Origin: Nesterenkonia sp. LB17
GTDB taxonomy: Bacteria > Actinomycetota > Actinomycetes > Actinomycetales > Micrococcaceae
Direction: 5' to 3'
Assembly (NCBI RefSeq): GCF_022565915.1
Contig: NZ_JAJOYX010000005.1
Location: forward strand, 108,963 to 172,962
Length of the DNA stretch: 64,000 nt
Positions 9,146-18,733 of this stretch are shown in pieces (position 1 is the first letter of the stretch; each line of letters opens with the position of its first letter). The notes beneath the pieces were generated by a model, which was given only the letters and a program-made list of their open reading frames with translations, made no database searches and had not been told where the DNA came from. The translations under genes and the position numbers were made by a program.

Positions 9146-11422
9146 ATGGCGTCACGTAAATCTCCCCTGTTTGATACTGCCACCACGGTCGGCAAGATCA
9201 TGTCCTTCCTGGGCGTGAGTGCTCTCTGCGGCCTGCTGGCAGCAGGGCTGATCTTCCCGCTGGCGGCCTCCGGCGGCGCCGCCGCGGCCGCCGGCACAGA
9301 CATCCTCGAAGACATCCCCGCCGAGCTGGCGGAGGAGCCGCTCAGCGTGCCCTCCTACATCTATGCCTCCGACGGCACAGAGCTGGCGACCTTCTATGCG
9401 GAGAACCGGCAGCCGGTCGCGCTGGAGGACATCTCCCAGGAGATGATCGACGCCATCATCGCGATCGAGGACGAGCGCTTCTATGAGCACGGCGGCGTCG
9501 ACCCCCGCGGCTTGTCCCGTGCGCTGGTGCACAACGCCACTTCTGATACCCAGCAGGGCGCCTCGACGATCACCCAGCAGTACGTGAACAACATGCTGAT
9601 CAACGCGGTGGTGATCAGCGGCGAGGGCCGCCTGACCATCTCCGGCACCGGCGAGAAGACCTACGCCGACAAGCTGCGCGAGATGAAGCTCGCCGTCGCG
9701 GTCGAGCAGGAGATGACCAAGGACGAGATCCTCGAGGGCTACCTGAACATCGTGCTCCTCGGTGGCCGCACCTACGGCGTCGAGGCCGCCGCCCAGTACT
9801 ACTGGGGTATCCCGGCCTCCGAGCTCGACGTGGCCCAGTCCGCAGTCCTGGCCGGCATGGTGCAGTCACCGAACGGCTACAACCCCGAGGTCTTCCCCGA
9901 AGCCTCCCAGGCCCGCCGGGACATCGTGCTCGGCTCGATGCTCGACGAGGAACTCATCACCCAGGAGGAATACGACGAGGCCCTCGGCTCCGGGCTCGGA
10001 CTGGATGTCAACCGCGAAGAGGTCGGCTGCGTCTCCGCCAGCATGGCTGCCTACTTCTGTGACTACGTGCGTCGCGAGATCCTGGCCAGCGACACCTTCG
10101 GCCCCGATGAGGCTGCCCGCGAAGAGCTGCTCGACCGCGGTGGACTCCGGATCACCACCACGCTGGACCCGGACGCCCAGACCGCCGCAGAGGAGGGCGT
10201 CATGGAGACCGTTCCCGCGGATGACAGCTCCGGTGCCGGTGCCGCGATCTCTTCGGTGGAGCCAGGCACCGGCAACATCCTCGCCATGGCGCAGAACCGC
10301 AACTTCACTCCTGAACAGGGTGACGGCAACACCACGCTGAACTACAACGTCGACGCGGAGGACGGCGGTGGAAACGGCTTCCAGCCCGGATCCTCGCTGA
10401 AGCCCTTCGTCGTCGCGGCATACCTCGAAGAAGGCGGCGAGACCGACGACGTCGTCGATGCCTCCGTCGATGAATGGGGTGACACTGCGCGCTGGGAGGC
10501 AAGCTGCCTCGAGCGCGGCTACACCACTTCGGATCAGGACTGGAGCGTCGGCAACGTCGAGGAAGACTCCAATCGCCGGATGACCATCGACTATGGCGTC
10601 TACTTCTCGGTGAACACTGCGACCCTGGCCACCGCGGCGGACATGGACCTCTGCGCCATCACCGATCTCACCGACCGCTTGGGCGTCCACCGGGCGACCG
10701 ATACCAGCCAGGGGCTCTCTCCACAGAACCCCTCGTTCGTGCTGGGCACCGACGAGATCGCGCCCCTGACTCAGGCCGCCGCCTATGCCGCCTTCGCCGC
10801 CGACGGGACCTTCTGCGAGCCCCGCGCGATCCTCGAGGTCACCGACACCCATGGCAACGAGTACGACGTCCCCGAGGCCAACTGTGAGCAGGTCGTCGAC
10901 GAGGACATCGTCGCGCAGGTCAACGACATCACCATCAACATCGCCGAGGGCACCATCGCCGCAGGCGACCCGCCGTTCCCGATGGCTGGCAAGACCGGCA
11001 CCACCGACGAGGCGGCCCACACCTGGTTCGTCGGCTACTCCTCGGGTGTGTCCACCGCAAGCTGGATCGGCAACCCCGAGAGCAACCAGGGCTACCGTGG
11101 GCGCACCGTCGCCGGTGAGTTCTACGAAGAGTTCTTCGGCTCCACCCTGGCGGCCCCGATGTGGCTGGAGTACATGGAGCAGGTCGGGGACGACTATGAC
11201 ACCTCCGACTTCCGCGAGGCCGATGACTCCCCGTTCGAGGACCGGCGCGACCGCGCCCGGTATCGCGACGGCGGCACCGTGTCCGAGGGTGGAGACCCCG
11301 GCACCGACGGTTCCGCCGTTGACCTCGACGACGATTCCGACGGCGGAGACTCCGACAACAACGACAGCAACAACGACAGCAACAACGGCGGCTCCAACAA
11401 CGGCGGCGGAGACGACAACTGA
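9146..11422 (+). CDS. Class A penicillin-binding protein (PonA2-like), glycosyltransferase plus transpeptidase
   Basis: A 758-residue bifunctional peptidoglycan synthase. After a short cytoplasmic segment there is one membrane helix (about residues 20-45). The GT51 glycosyltransferase domain shows EDERFYEHGGVDPRGLSRA and GASTITQQYVNN. The transpeptidase domain has the three serine-acyltransferase motifs S416-x-x-K419, S488-x-N490 and K616-T-G. The C-terminus is an Asp/Asn/Gly/Ser-rich tail of about 60 residues, with no PASTA domain. The protein acts outside the membrane in wall elongation or repair. It is followed immediately by a metallophosphoesterase gene, the same pair as Rv3682-Rv3683 in mycobacteria. 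The start at 9146 (MASRKSPLF) is preferred over 9137 because of the -10 box. Confidence 0.92.
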   Translation: MASRKSPLFDTATTVGKIMSFLGVSALCGLLAAGLIFPLAASGGAAAAAGTDILEDIPAELAEEPLSVPSYIYASDGTELATFYAENRQPVALEDISQEMIDAIIAIEDERFYEHGGVDPRGLSRALVHNATSDTQQGASTITQQYVNNMLINAVVISGEGRLTISGTGEKTYADKLREMKLAVAVEQEMTKDEILEGYLNIVLLGGRTYGVEAAAQYYWGIPASELDVAQSAVLAGMVQSPNGYNPEVFPEASQARRDIVLGSMLDEELITQEEYDEALGSGLGLDVNREEVGCVSASMAAYFCDYVRREILASDTFGPDEAAREELLDRGGLRITTTLDPDAQTAAEEGVMETVPADDSSGAGAAISSVEPGTGNILAMAQNRNFTPEQGDGNTTLNYNVDAEDGGGNGFQPGSSLKPFVVAAYLEEGGETDDVVDASVDEWGDTARWEASCLERGYTTSDQDWSVGNVEEDSNRRMTIDYGVYFSVNTATLATAADMDLCAITDLTDRLGVHRATDTSQGLSPQNPSFVLGTDEIAPLTQAAAYAAFAADGTFCEPRAILEVTDTHGNEYDVPEANCEQVVDEDIVAQVNDITINIAEGTIAAGDPPFPMAGKTGTTDEAAHTWFVGYSSGVSTASWIGNPESNQGYRGRTVAGEFYEEFFGSTLAAPMWLEYMEQVGDDYDTSDFREADDSPFEDRRDRARYRDGGTVSEGGDPGTDGSAVDLDDDSDGGDSDNNDSNNDSNNGGSNNGGGDDN

Positions 11423-11442
11423 GCGCCACCGCATCCCTGAAG

Positions 11443-12330
11443 GTGGTGGGCCTGGGCGTCAATGACTTCCGGACCCGCCACGTGACCGTGCCGCTGCGCG
11501 CCGGGGCAGGGCTTCGCATCCTGCACATCTCAGACATCCACTACGTCCCGGGCCAGCGCAAGAAGTTCGCCTGGCTGCAGTCGCTGGCGGACCTGAAGCC
11601 CGACCTGGTCATCAACACCGGTGACAACCTCTCCCACCCGGACGCCGTGGGCGAGGTCCTCCAGGCGCTGGAGCCGCTGCGCCGGTTCCCCGGAGTCTTC
11701 GTGGGGGGATCCAACGACTACTACGCGCCCACCTGGAAGAACCCGCTGCGTTACTTCCGCGGCCCCTCCAGTCTGGATGCGCACCCCAAGGAGCTCGACT
11801 GGCAGCGCCTCTTCGGCGGCTTCGAATCCAGCGGCTGGAAGAACCTGAACAACCAGACCGCCCAGCTGACCGTGGCCGGACGGCCCCTGGCCTTCTCCGG
11901 AGTGGATGATCCGCATATCGCCCGAGACGAGTTCCAGGGCTGGCCCGCGCCCGGGGAGTCGGTCCAGGTGCAGGGCTCGATCCCCGATCCGCTGCGCATC
12001 GGTCTGGCCCACGCCCCGGTCTCCGCGGCGCTGGCCACACTGGCCGGCAGCGGAGCCGAGCTGATCCTCGCCGGCCACACCCACGGTGGACAGATCTGCC
12101 TGCCCGGCGGGCGCGCGCTGGTGACCAACTGCGACCTGCCGCGGCCCCAGGCCAAGGGTCTGAGTTCTGTGCAGGTGCCGGCGCAGTCGGTGCCGGGCCA
12201 GCCGGGGGAGCCTGCCCGGCAGGTCCCGCTCCACGTCTCAGCGGGCATCGGAACCTCCCGCACAGCCCCGGTGCGGCTGTTCTGCCCGCCGGAGGCCACA
12301 CTCATTGAAGTTCAGCACGAAACGACATAG
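11443..12330 (+). CDS. YkuE-like metallophosphoesterase
   Basis: A 295-residue calcineurin-like phosphoesterase. The dinuclear metal motifs are ISDIHY, NTGDNL, GSNDYY (standing where most relatives have GNHD/E), a histidine in GLAHAP and GHTHGGQICLPGG. The last motif pattern is typical of the YkuE-like branch near PonA2 in actinobacteria (Rv3683). The substrate is unknown. The start is uncertain: GTG at 11443 or 11446, both close after the preceding stop and without a good ribosome site, so the gene is probably coupled to the penicillin-binding protein gene. Confidence 0.85.
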   Translation: MVGLGVNDFRTRHVTVPLRAGAGLRILHISDIHYVPGQRKKFAWLQSLADLKPDLVINTGDNLSHPDAVGEVLQALEPLRRFPGVFVGGSNDYYAPTWKNPLRYFRGPSSLDAHPKELDWQRLFGGFESSGWKNLNNQTAQLTVAGRPLAFSGVDDPHIARDEFQGWPAPGESVQVQGSIPDPLRIGLAHAPVSAALATLAGSGAELILAGHTHGGQICLPGGRALVTNCDLPRPQAKGLSSVQVPAQSVPGQPGEPARQVPLHVSAGIGTSRTAPVRLFCPPEATLIEVQHETT

Positions 12331-12366
12331 GTTAGTTGCTTGATGCAACGAGCTGCAGGAGTTGAG

Positions 12367-14226
12367 ATGACTGAGTCCCCCGGGCGCAGTCGTACGCTCT
12401 GGCAGGCCCTGGCCCGGCTCGGGCCCTACCTCGAAGGCCTCAAGCTGCGTTGGACCCTGGGTCTGATCGCGGCGATCGGCGCCGGCGTCGTCGCACTGTC
12501 CATCCCGCAGGTGCTTCAGGTCCTGGTGAACTCCCTACTGGATGACAACGCACAGGTCAGCGCCGTCTGGACCGCGGGTGCGGTGATCCTCGGGCTGGGC
12601 GTGCTGGAGGCTGGGCTGGTCTACCTGCGCCGATTCTTCGTGATCCCGCCGGCCTCGGACGCCGAGACCTCCATGCGGACGCGGCTCTTCGACAAGCTCC
12701 AGGACCTCTCCGCGTCCTTCCATTCGGCATGGGGTGCCGGACAGCTCCAGTCCCGCGCGATCGCCGACCTGAACCTGCTGCGCCGCTGGTTCGCGTTCGG
12801 CTCGCTGATGCTCATCACCTCGGTGGTCAGCCTGCTGGTGGGCTTCACCCTGATGGCCACGCTCTCCCCGCTGCTGGCGGTGGTCTTCCTCGGCGCCGCG
12901 CTGCCGATCATGATCATCGGACCGCGGTTCCGGAAGAAGTTCGTGCACTACTCGCGCGCCTCGCAGGACCAGGCCGGAGATGTGGCCACCAAGGTCGAAG
13001 AATCGGTCCACGGGATCCGCGTGCTGAAGGCTTTCGGCCGCGGAGACTATGCCCAGGAGGGCTTCACCGAGGAGGCCGACGAGCTGCGCGACCTCGAGGT
13101 CTCCAAGGCCCGCACGCTGGCGAAGTTCCTGATGGCCATGGTGATCCTGCCCGAGGGCATCCTCGGACTGTGCCTGCTGATCGGGCTCTGGCAGGTCGCG
13201 AACCAGGAGACCACCGGTGTGACCATCGGTGCCCTGGCCGCGTTCTTCGCCACCGCCGCGGTGCTCAAGGGTCCGATCGAAGGCGTAGGCATGATGCTGG
13301 GGATGACCTTCACCGCGAAGACCGCGATCGACCGGCACGCCGACGTGATGGACACCGCCACCGAGATCACCTCACCCCACGCGCCTGTGGTGGCCCCGGA
13401 GCGCGGCGTGCTGGAGTTCGACGACGTGCACTTCCGCTACCCCGACACCAAGGCCGGGGACCGTGACCTGATCGACGGGGTCACCCTGCAGGTCCGGCCC
13501 GGAGAGACCATGGCGCTGGTCTCCGCCACCGGCGGGGGCACCTCCACGCTGCTGAACCTGATCCCCAGGCTCTACGAGACCACCGGCGGCGCCATCCGGA
13601 TCGACGGGGTGGACGTGAAGGACTACAGCCTCGCAGACCTGCGCTCACGGATCGGCGTCGCCTTCGAGGACCCGATCCTGTTCTCCACCTCGGTGAAGTC
13701 CAATGTGCTGCTGGGCACCTCACACCTGCGCGACGTCGACGACCCGCAGCACCCGCACCGTGACGCCGCACCTGCGCCAGATCAGCTCGACGAGGTGCTG
13801 CGCCGGACGTTGATCACGGCCGACGCAGAATTTGTGGAGACCCTGCCCCAGGGTGTGGACACCCCGGTCGGTGAGGAGGGGCTCAGCCTCTCCGGCGGCC
13901 AGCGCCAGCGCCTGGCGCTGGCCCGCGCGATCGCCTCCGCGCCTTCTGTGCTGCTGCTCGATGATCCGCTCTCCGCCCTCGATGTCCGCACCGAGGAGGC
14001 CGTGACGCACCGGCTGCGCGAGGTGCTGAACCGGACCACCACGCTGATCGTCGCGCACCGCCCCTCCACCGTCGCTATGGCGGACCGGGTGGCGCTGCTC
14101 GAGCACGGGCGGATCAGCGACGTCGGCACCCACTCGGAGCTGCTGGAGCGCAGCCGGGCCTATCGCGAGGTCATGAGCGCCAGCGTTCGTCCCGTCAGTG
14201 CCGAGGAGGTGCTCGGCCGTGAGTGA
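12367..14226 (+). CDS. ABC exporter half-transporter with degenerate ATP site (heterodimer subunit 1)
   Basis: A 619-residue fusion of a six-helix exporter membrane domain (about residues 20-320) and a nucleotide-binding domain. The ATP site is abnormal. The Walker A segment reads ATGGGTST, with T392 in place of the lysine. The Q-loop has glutamate E434 (AFEDP). In Walker B the catalytic glutamate is aspartate (D533, LLLLDDPLS). The signature LSGGQRQRLALA and the H-loop histidine (VAHRPST) are intact. Such a subunit pairs with a canonical partner, here the next gene, leaving one active ATP site. Substrate unknown. ATG 12367 follows AGGAG at five bases; an in-frame ATG at 12340 has no ribosome site. 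The GTG of the partner overlaps the stop by eight bases. Confidence 0.9.
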   Translation: MTESPGRSRTLWQALARLGPYLEGLKLRWTLGLIAAIGAGVVALSIPQVLQVLVNSLLDDNAQVSAVWTAGAVILGLGVLEAGLVYLRRFFVIPPASDAETSMRTRLFDKLQDLSASFHSAWGAGQLQSRAIADLNLLRRWFAFGSLMLITSVVSLLVGFTLMATLSPLLAVVFLGAALPIMIIGPRFRKKFVHYSRASQDQAGDVATKVEESVHGIRVLKAFGRGDYAQEGFTEEADELRDLEVSKARTLAKFLMAMVILPEGILGLCLLIGLWQVANQETTGVTIGALAAFFATAAVLKGPIEGVGMMLGMTFTAKTAIDRHADVMDTATEITSPHAPVVAPERGVLEFDDVHFRYPDTKAGDRDLIDGVTLQVRPGETMALVSATGGGTSTLLNLIPRLYETTGGAIRIDGVDVKDYSLADLRSRIGVAFEDPILFSTSVKSNVLLGTSHLRDVDDPQHPHRDAAPAPDQLDEVLRRTLITADAEFVETLPQGVDTPVGEEGLSLSGGQRQRLALARAIASAPSVLLLDDPLSALDVRTEEAVTHRLREVLNRTTTLIVAHRPSTVAMADRVALLEHGRISDVGTHSELLERSRAYREVMSASVRPVSAEEVLGRE

Positions 14227-16105
14227 AGCCACCAGCAGAGCCGGCGGCGTCGCCGCCAACGTTGCCACGGACGACGCCATGAGCGACCGCTTCGCGCACC
14301 TGCGCGGGACCGCGGGCGAGGAGCAGATCGAGCTCGACAAGGAGGAGCGCGGGTTCATCCGGCGTCGCTCCTGGAAGCTGCTGGTCCAGCTCTCCGTCGG
14401 GGTCCGGCGCAAGCTGCTGATCACCGCGCTCTTCGTGGTGATCGCACAGGCCGCCCAGGCCTCCATCCCGCTGATCGTCGCCTGGGCCATCGACTGGGGG
14501 CTGCCTCGGATGATCGAGGGGCAGAGCTCCGGCATGTGGCTGCCCGGTCTGTCCTACATCGCCTGCGCGGTGACCGCTGGGATCCTGATCTTCCACTACA
14601 CCCGGATGACCGCTGAGGCCTCGCAGCAGATGCTGTTCACCCTGCGCGGGGAGGTCTTCCGCAAGACCCAGGCGCTGAGCCTGGACTTCCACGAGGACTA
14701 CACCTCGGGCAAGGTGATCTCTCGGCAGACCTCCGACCTGGAGTCTCTGCGCGAGCTGCTCGACGGCGGGATCAACTCGCTGGTCCAGGGCGTGATGTTC
14801 ATGTTCTTCACCGGGGTGACCATCTGGATCATGGACTTTCGCTCGGGCCTGGTCCTGGTCGCGGCGCTGATTCCGATCGCGATGCTCGGCCGCTGGTACC
14901 AGCGCAACTCCGAGGTGGCGTATCGGCGCACCCGGGTCTCCTCGGCCAAGATGATCGTGCACTTCGTGGAGTCCATGACCGGCATCCGCGCCGTGCAGGC
15001 ATTCCGCCGGGAAGACTCCCGGTCCAGGCAGTACCGGCGTCTGGCGGCCCGCTACCGCGAGGACATGGTGCGCTCGATCTCGCTGTTCGGGGTGCTGCAG
15101 CCCTCCCTGATGCTCATCGGCAACATCACGGTCACCGTGGTCCTGCTCTGGGGCGGATACCGGGTGCTCGAGGGTGATCTCGGCATCGGGGTGCTGGTCG
15201 CCCTGGTGCTGGCGACCAAACGGGTCTTCCAGCCGCTGGACATGATCGCGATGTTCTACAACTCGCTGCAGTCAGCCACCGCGGCGCTGGAGAAGGTCTC
15301 CGGGCTGCTGGAGGAGAGCCCCACGGTCACCGAGGCCCACCACCCGCGGCACCTGCCCGAGGCCCGTGGAGAGCTGGAGTTCACCCAGGCCTCGTTCCGC
15401 TACGACGAGGACGGCCCGGTGGTGCTCCACGCCCTTGACCTGCACATCCCCGCAGGCCAGACCGTGGCAGTGGTGGGACGCACCGGAGCGGGCAAGTCCA
15501 CGCTGGCGAAGCTGCTGGCGCGGTTCTATGACGTGAGCAGCGGCGCGGTGAGCCTGGACGGGGTGGACCTGCGGGACCTGGCCGTGACCGATCATCACCG
15601 CCACGTGGCCATGGTGACCCAGGAGGCGTTCCTGTTCTCCGGGACCATCCGCGGCAACATCGCGCTGGGCCGCCCGGAGGCCTCCGAGCAGGAGATCATC
15701 GCCGCGGCCAAGGCGGTGGGCTGTCACGACCTGATCATGGAGCTGCCCGAGGGCTACGCCACCGATGTGAACAAGCGGGGCGGCAGGCTCTCGGCCGGAC
15801 AGCGTCAGCTGATCTCCTTCGCACGCGCGTTCCTGGCGGACCCTGCGGTGCTGATCCTCGATGAGGCGACCTCTTCGCTGGACCTGCCCAGCGAGGCGCT
15901 GGTGCAGCAGGGGCTCGAGCGGCTGCTGGGCAACCGCACCGCGCTGATCATCGCTCACCGGCTCTCCACCGTGGCCATCGCGGACCGGGTCCTGGTGATC
16001 GACGACGGCCGGGTGGTGGAGGACGGAGCTCCTGCCGAGCTGGCGGCCCAGGGCGGCTACTACGCCAAGCTGGACGCGGCGTGGCAGAGCTCCATGGGAG
16101 CCTGA
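14219..16105 (+). CDS. ABC exporter half-transporter with canonical ATP site (heterodimer subunit 2)
   Basis: A 628-residue membrane plus nucleotide-binding protein. After an N-terminal cytoplasmic stretch of about 55 residues, six membrane helices lie in residues 60-350. The ATP-binding domain is canonical: Walker A GRTGAGKST (K426), Q-loop MVTQEAFLF, signature LSAGQRQLISFA, Walker B LILDEATSS (E549) and H-loop IIAHRLST. It supplies the hydrolysing Walker A/B and pairs with the LSGGQ signature of subunit 1. The start is taken as GTG 14219, inside the preceding gene's stop region (GTGAGTGA). ATG 14279 is a possible alternative. Likely drug or lipid export, unproven. Confidence 0.9.
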   Translation: MSEATSRAGGVAANVATDDAMSDRFAHLRGTAGEEQIELDKEERGFIRRRSWKLLVQLSVGVRRKLLITALFVVIAQAAQASIPLIVAWAIDWGLPRMIEGQSSGMWLPGLSYIACAVTAGILIFHYTRMTAEASQQMLFTLRGEVFRKTQALSLDFHEDYTSGKVISRQTSDLESLRELLDGGINSLVQGVMFMFFTGVTIWIMDFRSGLVLVAALIPIAMLGRWYQRNSEVAYRRTRVSSAKMIVHFVESMTGIRAVQAFRREDSRSRQYRRLAARYREDMVRSISLFGVLQPSLMLIGNITVTVVLLWGGYRVLEGDLGIGVLVALVLATKRVFQPLDMIAMFYNSLQSATAALEKVSGLLEESPTVTEAHHPRHLPEARGELEFTQASFRYDEDGPVVLHALDLHIPAGQTVAVVGRTGAGKSTLAKLLARFYDVSSGAVSLDGVDLRDLAVTDHHRHVAMVTQEAFLFSGTIRGNIALGRPEASEQEIIAAAKAVGCHDLIMELPEGYATDVNKRGGRLSAGQRQLISFARAFLADPAVLILDEATSSLDLPSEALVQQGLERLLGNRTALIIAHRLSTVAIADRVLVIDDGRVVEDGAPAELAAQGGYYAKLDAAWQSSMGA

Positions 16106-16110
16106 GCGGC

Positions 16111-16563
16111 TCAGCTCTCGCGCAGCAGCGACGCCAGGTGATCGATCGCGTAGCGGTATCCGTTGAGTCCGGCACCGGCGATCACCGCCGCCGCGGCGGG
16201 GGACACATAGGAATGCCGGCGGAACTCCTCACGGGCGTGGACGTTGGAGATATGGACCTCCACCACCGGAAGGTCCACTGCGCGCAGGGCATCCGCGATC
16301 GCCACCGACGTGTGGGTATAGGCCGCGGGGTTGATGACGATCCCGGAGGCGCTGCCCTTCGCGGCCTGGATCGCGTCGATGATGGTGCCCTCATGGTTGG
16401 ACTGCAGCAGCTCCGCGGCGAAGCCGAGCGCGGCGGCGGACTCGCGGCACAGCTGCTCGATGTCGGCCAGCGTGGCGGCCCCGTAGATCCCGGGCTCACG
16501 AGTGCCCAGCATGTTCAGGTTGGGACCGTTGATGATCAGCAGGCGGGGAGTCTCAGAGGGCAT
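16111..16563 (-). CDS. aroQ: Type II 3-dehydroquinate dehydratase
   Basis: A 150-residue enzyme of normal length for the dodecameric type II dehydroquinases, which convert 3-dehydroquinate to 3-dehydroshikimate in the shikimate pathway. Motifs are [20 protein letters not shown] with the catalytic tyrosine in the lid, [32 protein letters not shown] and [19 protein letters not shown]. The start ATG at 16563 is chosen because TAGGGT stands six bases before it; the GTG at 16569 would lie upstream of the transcript start. Convergent with the ABC exporter, with only a few bases between stops. It stands alone here, away from other aro genes. Confidence 0.93.
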   Translation of the reverse strand: MPSETPRLLIINGPNLNMLGTREPGIYGAATLADIEQLCRESAAALGFAAELLQSNHEGTIIDAIQAAKGSASGIVINPAAYTHTSVAIADALRAVDLPVVEVHISNVHAREEFRRHSYVSPAAAAVIAGAGLNGYRYAIDHLASLLRES

Positions 16564-16569
16564 GGTCAC

Positions 16570-16575
16570 ACCCTA
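16570..16575 (-). promoter_or_regulatory. -10 box (TAGGGT) of a leaderless promoter for aroQ
   Basis: TAGGGT on the minus strand, six bases (gtgacc), then ATG at 16563. Confidence 0.5.
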
Positions 16576-16594
16576 CTGTCCCCCCAACGCCGAA

Positions 16595-16654
16595 TGGCGG
16601 ATTCTCCGTGCAGTTCGCCCCTCTGAGGGGAGAACATGCCCGGAGAATCCGCCA
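16595..16654. repeat. Long imperfect palindrome (60 bases) between acsA and aroQ
   Basis: Outer arms of 14 bases (16595-16608 and 16641-16654) are perfect complements. Inside, further pairing continues through 16610-16612/16637-16639, 16613-16616/16632-16635 and 16618-16622/16626-16630 to a three-base loop. The whole folds into one long interrupted hairpin. It lies 44 bases past the acsA stop and could end acsA transcription, but it has no T tract. A small mobile palindromic element is the alternative. Confidence 0.65.
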
Positions 16655-16698
16655 CTCAGGCGTCTTCGGGTTGTTCAGCGGTGTTCAGCCGTGGGAGG

Positions 16699-18711
16699 TC
16701 AGGACGCGCCATGCTTGGCGCGCATGTCCTCCGCGATCTGCAGCATCACCGTGGGATCGGCCAGGGTGGAGGCGTCTCCGGCCTCACGGCCCTCGGCCAC
16801 GTCCTTGAGCAAACGCCGCATGATCTTGCCCGAGCGGGTCTTCGGCAGCTCAGGGACCACCAGCACGTTGCGCGGCTTGGCGATCGGGCCGATCTCCTTG
16901 CCCACATGGGCGCGCAGATCCTGCTCCATCTGCTCCTTGTCCCCACCCTCGGAGTCGCCGCGCAGGATCACGAATGCCACGACAGCCTCGCCGGTGGTCG
17001 CGTCCTTGGCCCCGACGACGGCGGCCTCGGCGACCGACGGGTGCGAGACCAGGGCCGATTCGATCTCCGTGGTGGAGAGCCGGTGCCCGGAGACGTTCAT
17101 GACGTCGTCCACGCGTCCCATGAGCCAGACGTCGCCGTCCTCGTCGGTGCGAGCGCCGTCGCCGGCGAAGTAGACGTCACCGAAGCGTGACCAGTAGGTC
17201 TCCTGGTAGCGCTCCGGGTTCTTCCAGATGCCGCGCAGCATGGCGGGCCAGGGCTCCTTGATGACGAGCAGGCCGGCCTCGCCCTTCTCCAGGGGTGTGC
17301 CCATCTCATCGACGATGCCGATGGAGATGCCGGGCACCGCGGTCTGGGCGGAGCCCGGCTTGGTCGCGGTCACCCCGGGCAGCGGGGCGATCATGTGCGC
17401 GCCGGTCTCGGTCTGCCACCAGGTGTCCACGATCGGAGCAGGCTCCTCCTTGGGAGCCTTGCCGACGCCGTTGTTGGCGCCAATGACGTCGCGGAACCAC
17501 AGCCACGCCTCGGGGTTGATCGCCTCGCCCACGGTGCCCAGCACGCGCAGGGTGGAGAGGTCGAACTGGTCCGGGATCTCCCGGCCCCACTTCATGCAGG
17601 TCCGGATCAGCGTCGGCGCGGTGTAGAACTGCGTGACGCCGTACTTCTGAACGATCTCCCAGAGCCGGCCCTTGTGCGGTGAGTCCGGGGTGCCTTCGTA
17701 GATGACCTGGGTGCTGCCGTTGACCAGCGGGCCGTAGACGATGTAGGAGTGCCCGGTGACCCAGCCGACGTCGGCGGTGCACCAGTAGACATCGGTCTCC
17801 GGTCGCAGGTCGAAGGTGTCGCGATGGGTCACCGCGGTCTGGGTCAGGTAGCCGCCGGTGGTGTGCAGGATGCCCTTGGGGTTCCCGGTGGTACCGGAGG
17901 TGTAGAGGATGAACAGCGGGTGCTCGGAGTCGTGTGCGACGTAGGCGTGCTCGGCGGACTGCTGCGGCACGATGTCGTGCCACCAGACGTCGAGATCGTC
18001 GTTGAAGGCGACCTCTTCGCCGTTGCGCTTGACCACGACCACGTGTTCCACGGTGTGCCCGGGCGCCGCGAGCGCGTCGTCGACGGCCGGCTTCAGCGTG
18101 GAGGGCTTGCCGCGGCGGTAGGAGCCGTCGGCGGTGACCACGAGCTTCGCCTCGGCGTCGTCCACGCGGGAGCGCAGCGCGTCGGCGGAGAAGCCGCCGA
18201 AGACGACCGAGTGGATGGCGCCGATGCGGGCGCAGGCCAGCATGGTCACCACAGCCTCGGGGATCATCGGCATGTAGATGGCCACCCGGTCACCCTTGGT
18301 GAGGCCGAGGGACTCGAAGGCGTTGGAGGCGCGGGCGACGTCGTCGGCCAGCTCCTGGTAGGTGATGCTGCGCGAGTCGCCGGGCTCGCCCTCGAAGTGA
18401 AGGGCGACGCGGCTGCCGTGGCCGGCCTCGACGTGGCGGTCCACTGCGTTGTAGGCCGCGTTCACCTCGCCGCCGACGAACCATTTCGCCACTGGGGCCT
18501 CGGACCAGTCGAGCACCTCGGTGAAGTCTTTGTCCCAGCTCAGCACGGAGCGGGCCTGATCGGCCCAGTAGCCGAGGCGATCCTCGGCGGCCTTGTCATA
18601 CCGCTCCTGGGTGGCCACGGCGTTCTTCGCGAACGTCTCGCTCGGGGGGAAGACCTGACCCGATTTCTGCATCGAGTCCAGTTTGTTCTCTTGCTTGGCA
18701 TTCTGGGTCAT
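16699..18711 (-). CDS. acsA: Acetyl-CoA synthetase (AMP-forming)
   Basis: A 670-residue ligase making acetyl-CoA from acetate, ATP and CoA by way of acetyl-AMP. Motifs are the P-loop YTSGTTGNPKGILHTTGGYL, the aromatic WWQTETGAHM, YFAGDGARTDEDGD, GRVDDVMNVSGHRLST, and PKTRSGKIMRR with K629, the lysine that Pat-type acetyltransferases modify. Length matches the family. Start ATG 18711 follows AAGGAGGAG at five bases. A TGTGT-N6-TCACA site 23 bases upstream of the start suggests control by Crp/GlxR, a known regulator of acs in actinobacteria. Divergent from nth, as in the Rv3667-Rv3676 region of M. tuberculosis. Confidence 0.96.
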   Translation of the reverse strand: MTQNAKQENKLDSMQKSGQVFPPSETFAKNAVATQERYDKAAEDRLGYWADQARSVLSWDKDFTEVLDWSEAPVAKWFVGGEVNAAYNAVDRHVEAGHGSRVALHFEGEPGDSRSITYQELADDVARASNAFESLGLTKGDRVAIYMPMIPEAVVTMLACARIGAIHSVVFGGFSADALRSRVDDAEAKLVVTADGSYRRGKPSTLKPAVDDALAAPGHTVEHVVVVKRNGEEVAFNDDLDVWWHDIVPQQSAEHAYVAHDSEHPLFILYTSGTTGNPKGILHTTGGYLTQTAVTHRDTFDLRPETDVYWCTADVGWVTGHSYIVYGPLVNGSTQVIYEGTPDSPHKGRLWEIVQKYGVTQFYTAPTLIRTCMKWGREIPDQFDLSTLRVLGTVGEAINPEAWLWFRDVIGANNGVGKAPKEEPAPIVDTWWQTETGAHMIAPLPGVTATKPGSAQTAVPGISIGIVDEMGTPLEKGEAGLLVIKEPWPAMLRGIWKNPERYQETYWSRFGDVYFAGDGARTDEDGDVWLMGRVDDVMNVSGHRLSTTEIESALVSHPSVAEAAVVGAKDATTGEAVVAFVILRGDSEGGDKEQMEQDLRAHVGKEIGPIAKPRNVLVVPELPKTRSGKIMRRLLKDVAEGREAGDASTLADPTVMLQIAEDMRAKHGAS

Positions 18712-18733
18712 GCGGCTCCTCCTTGGATACTCC

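Noticed and set aside
9866..11434. Open frame of 522 codons opposite the penicillin-binding protein gene
   Set aside because: It has no family motif or ribosome site and mirrors the codon pattern of a well-supported gene; long antisense frames are expected at this GC content.
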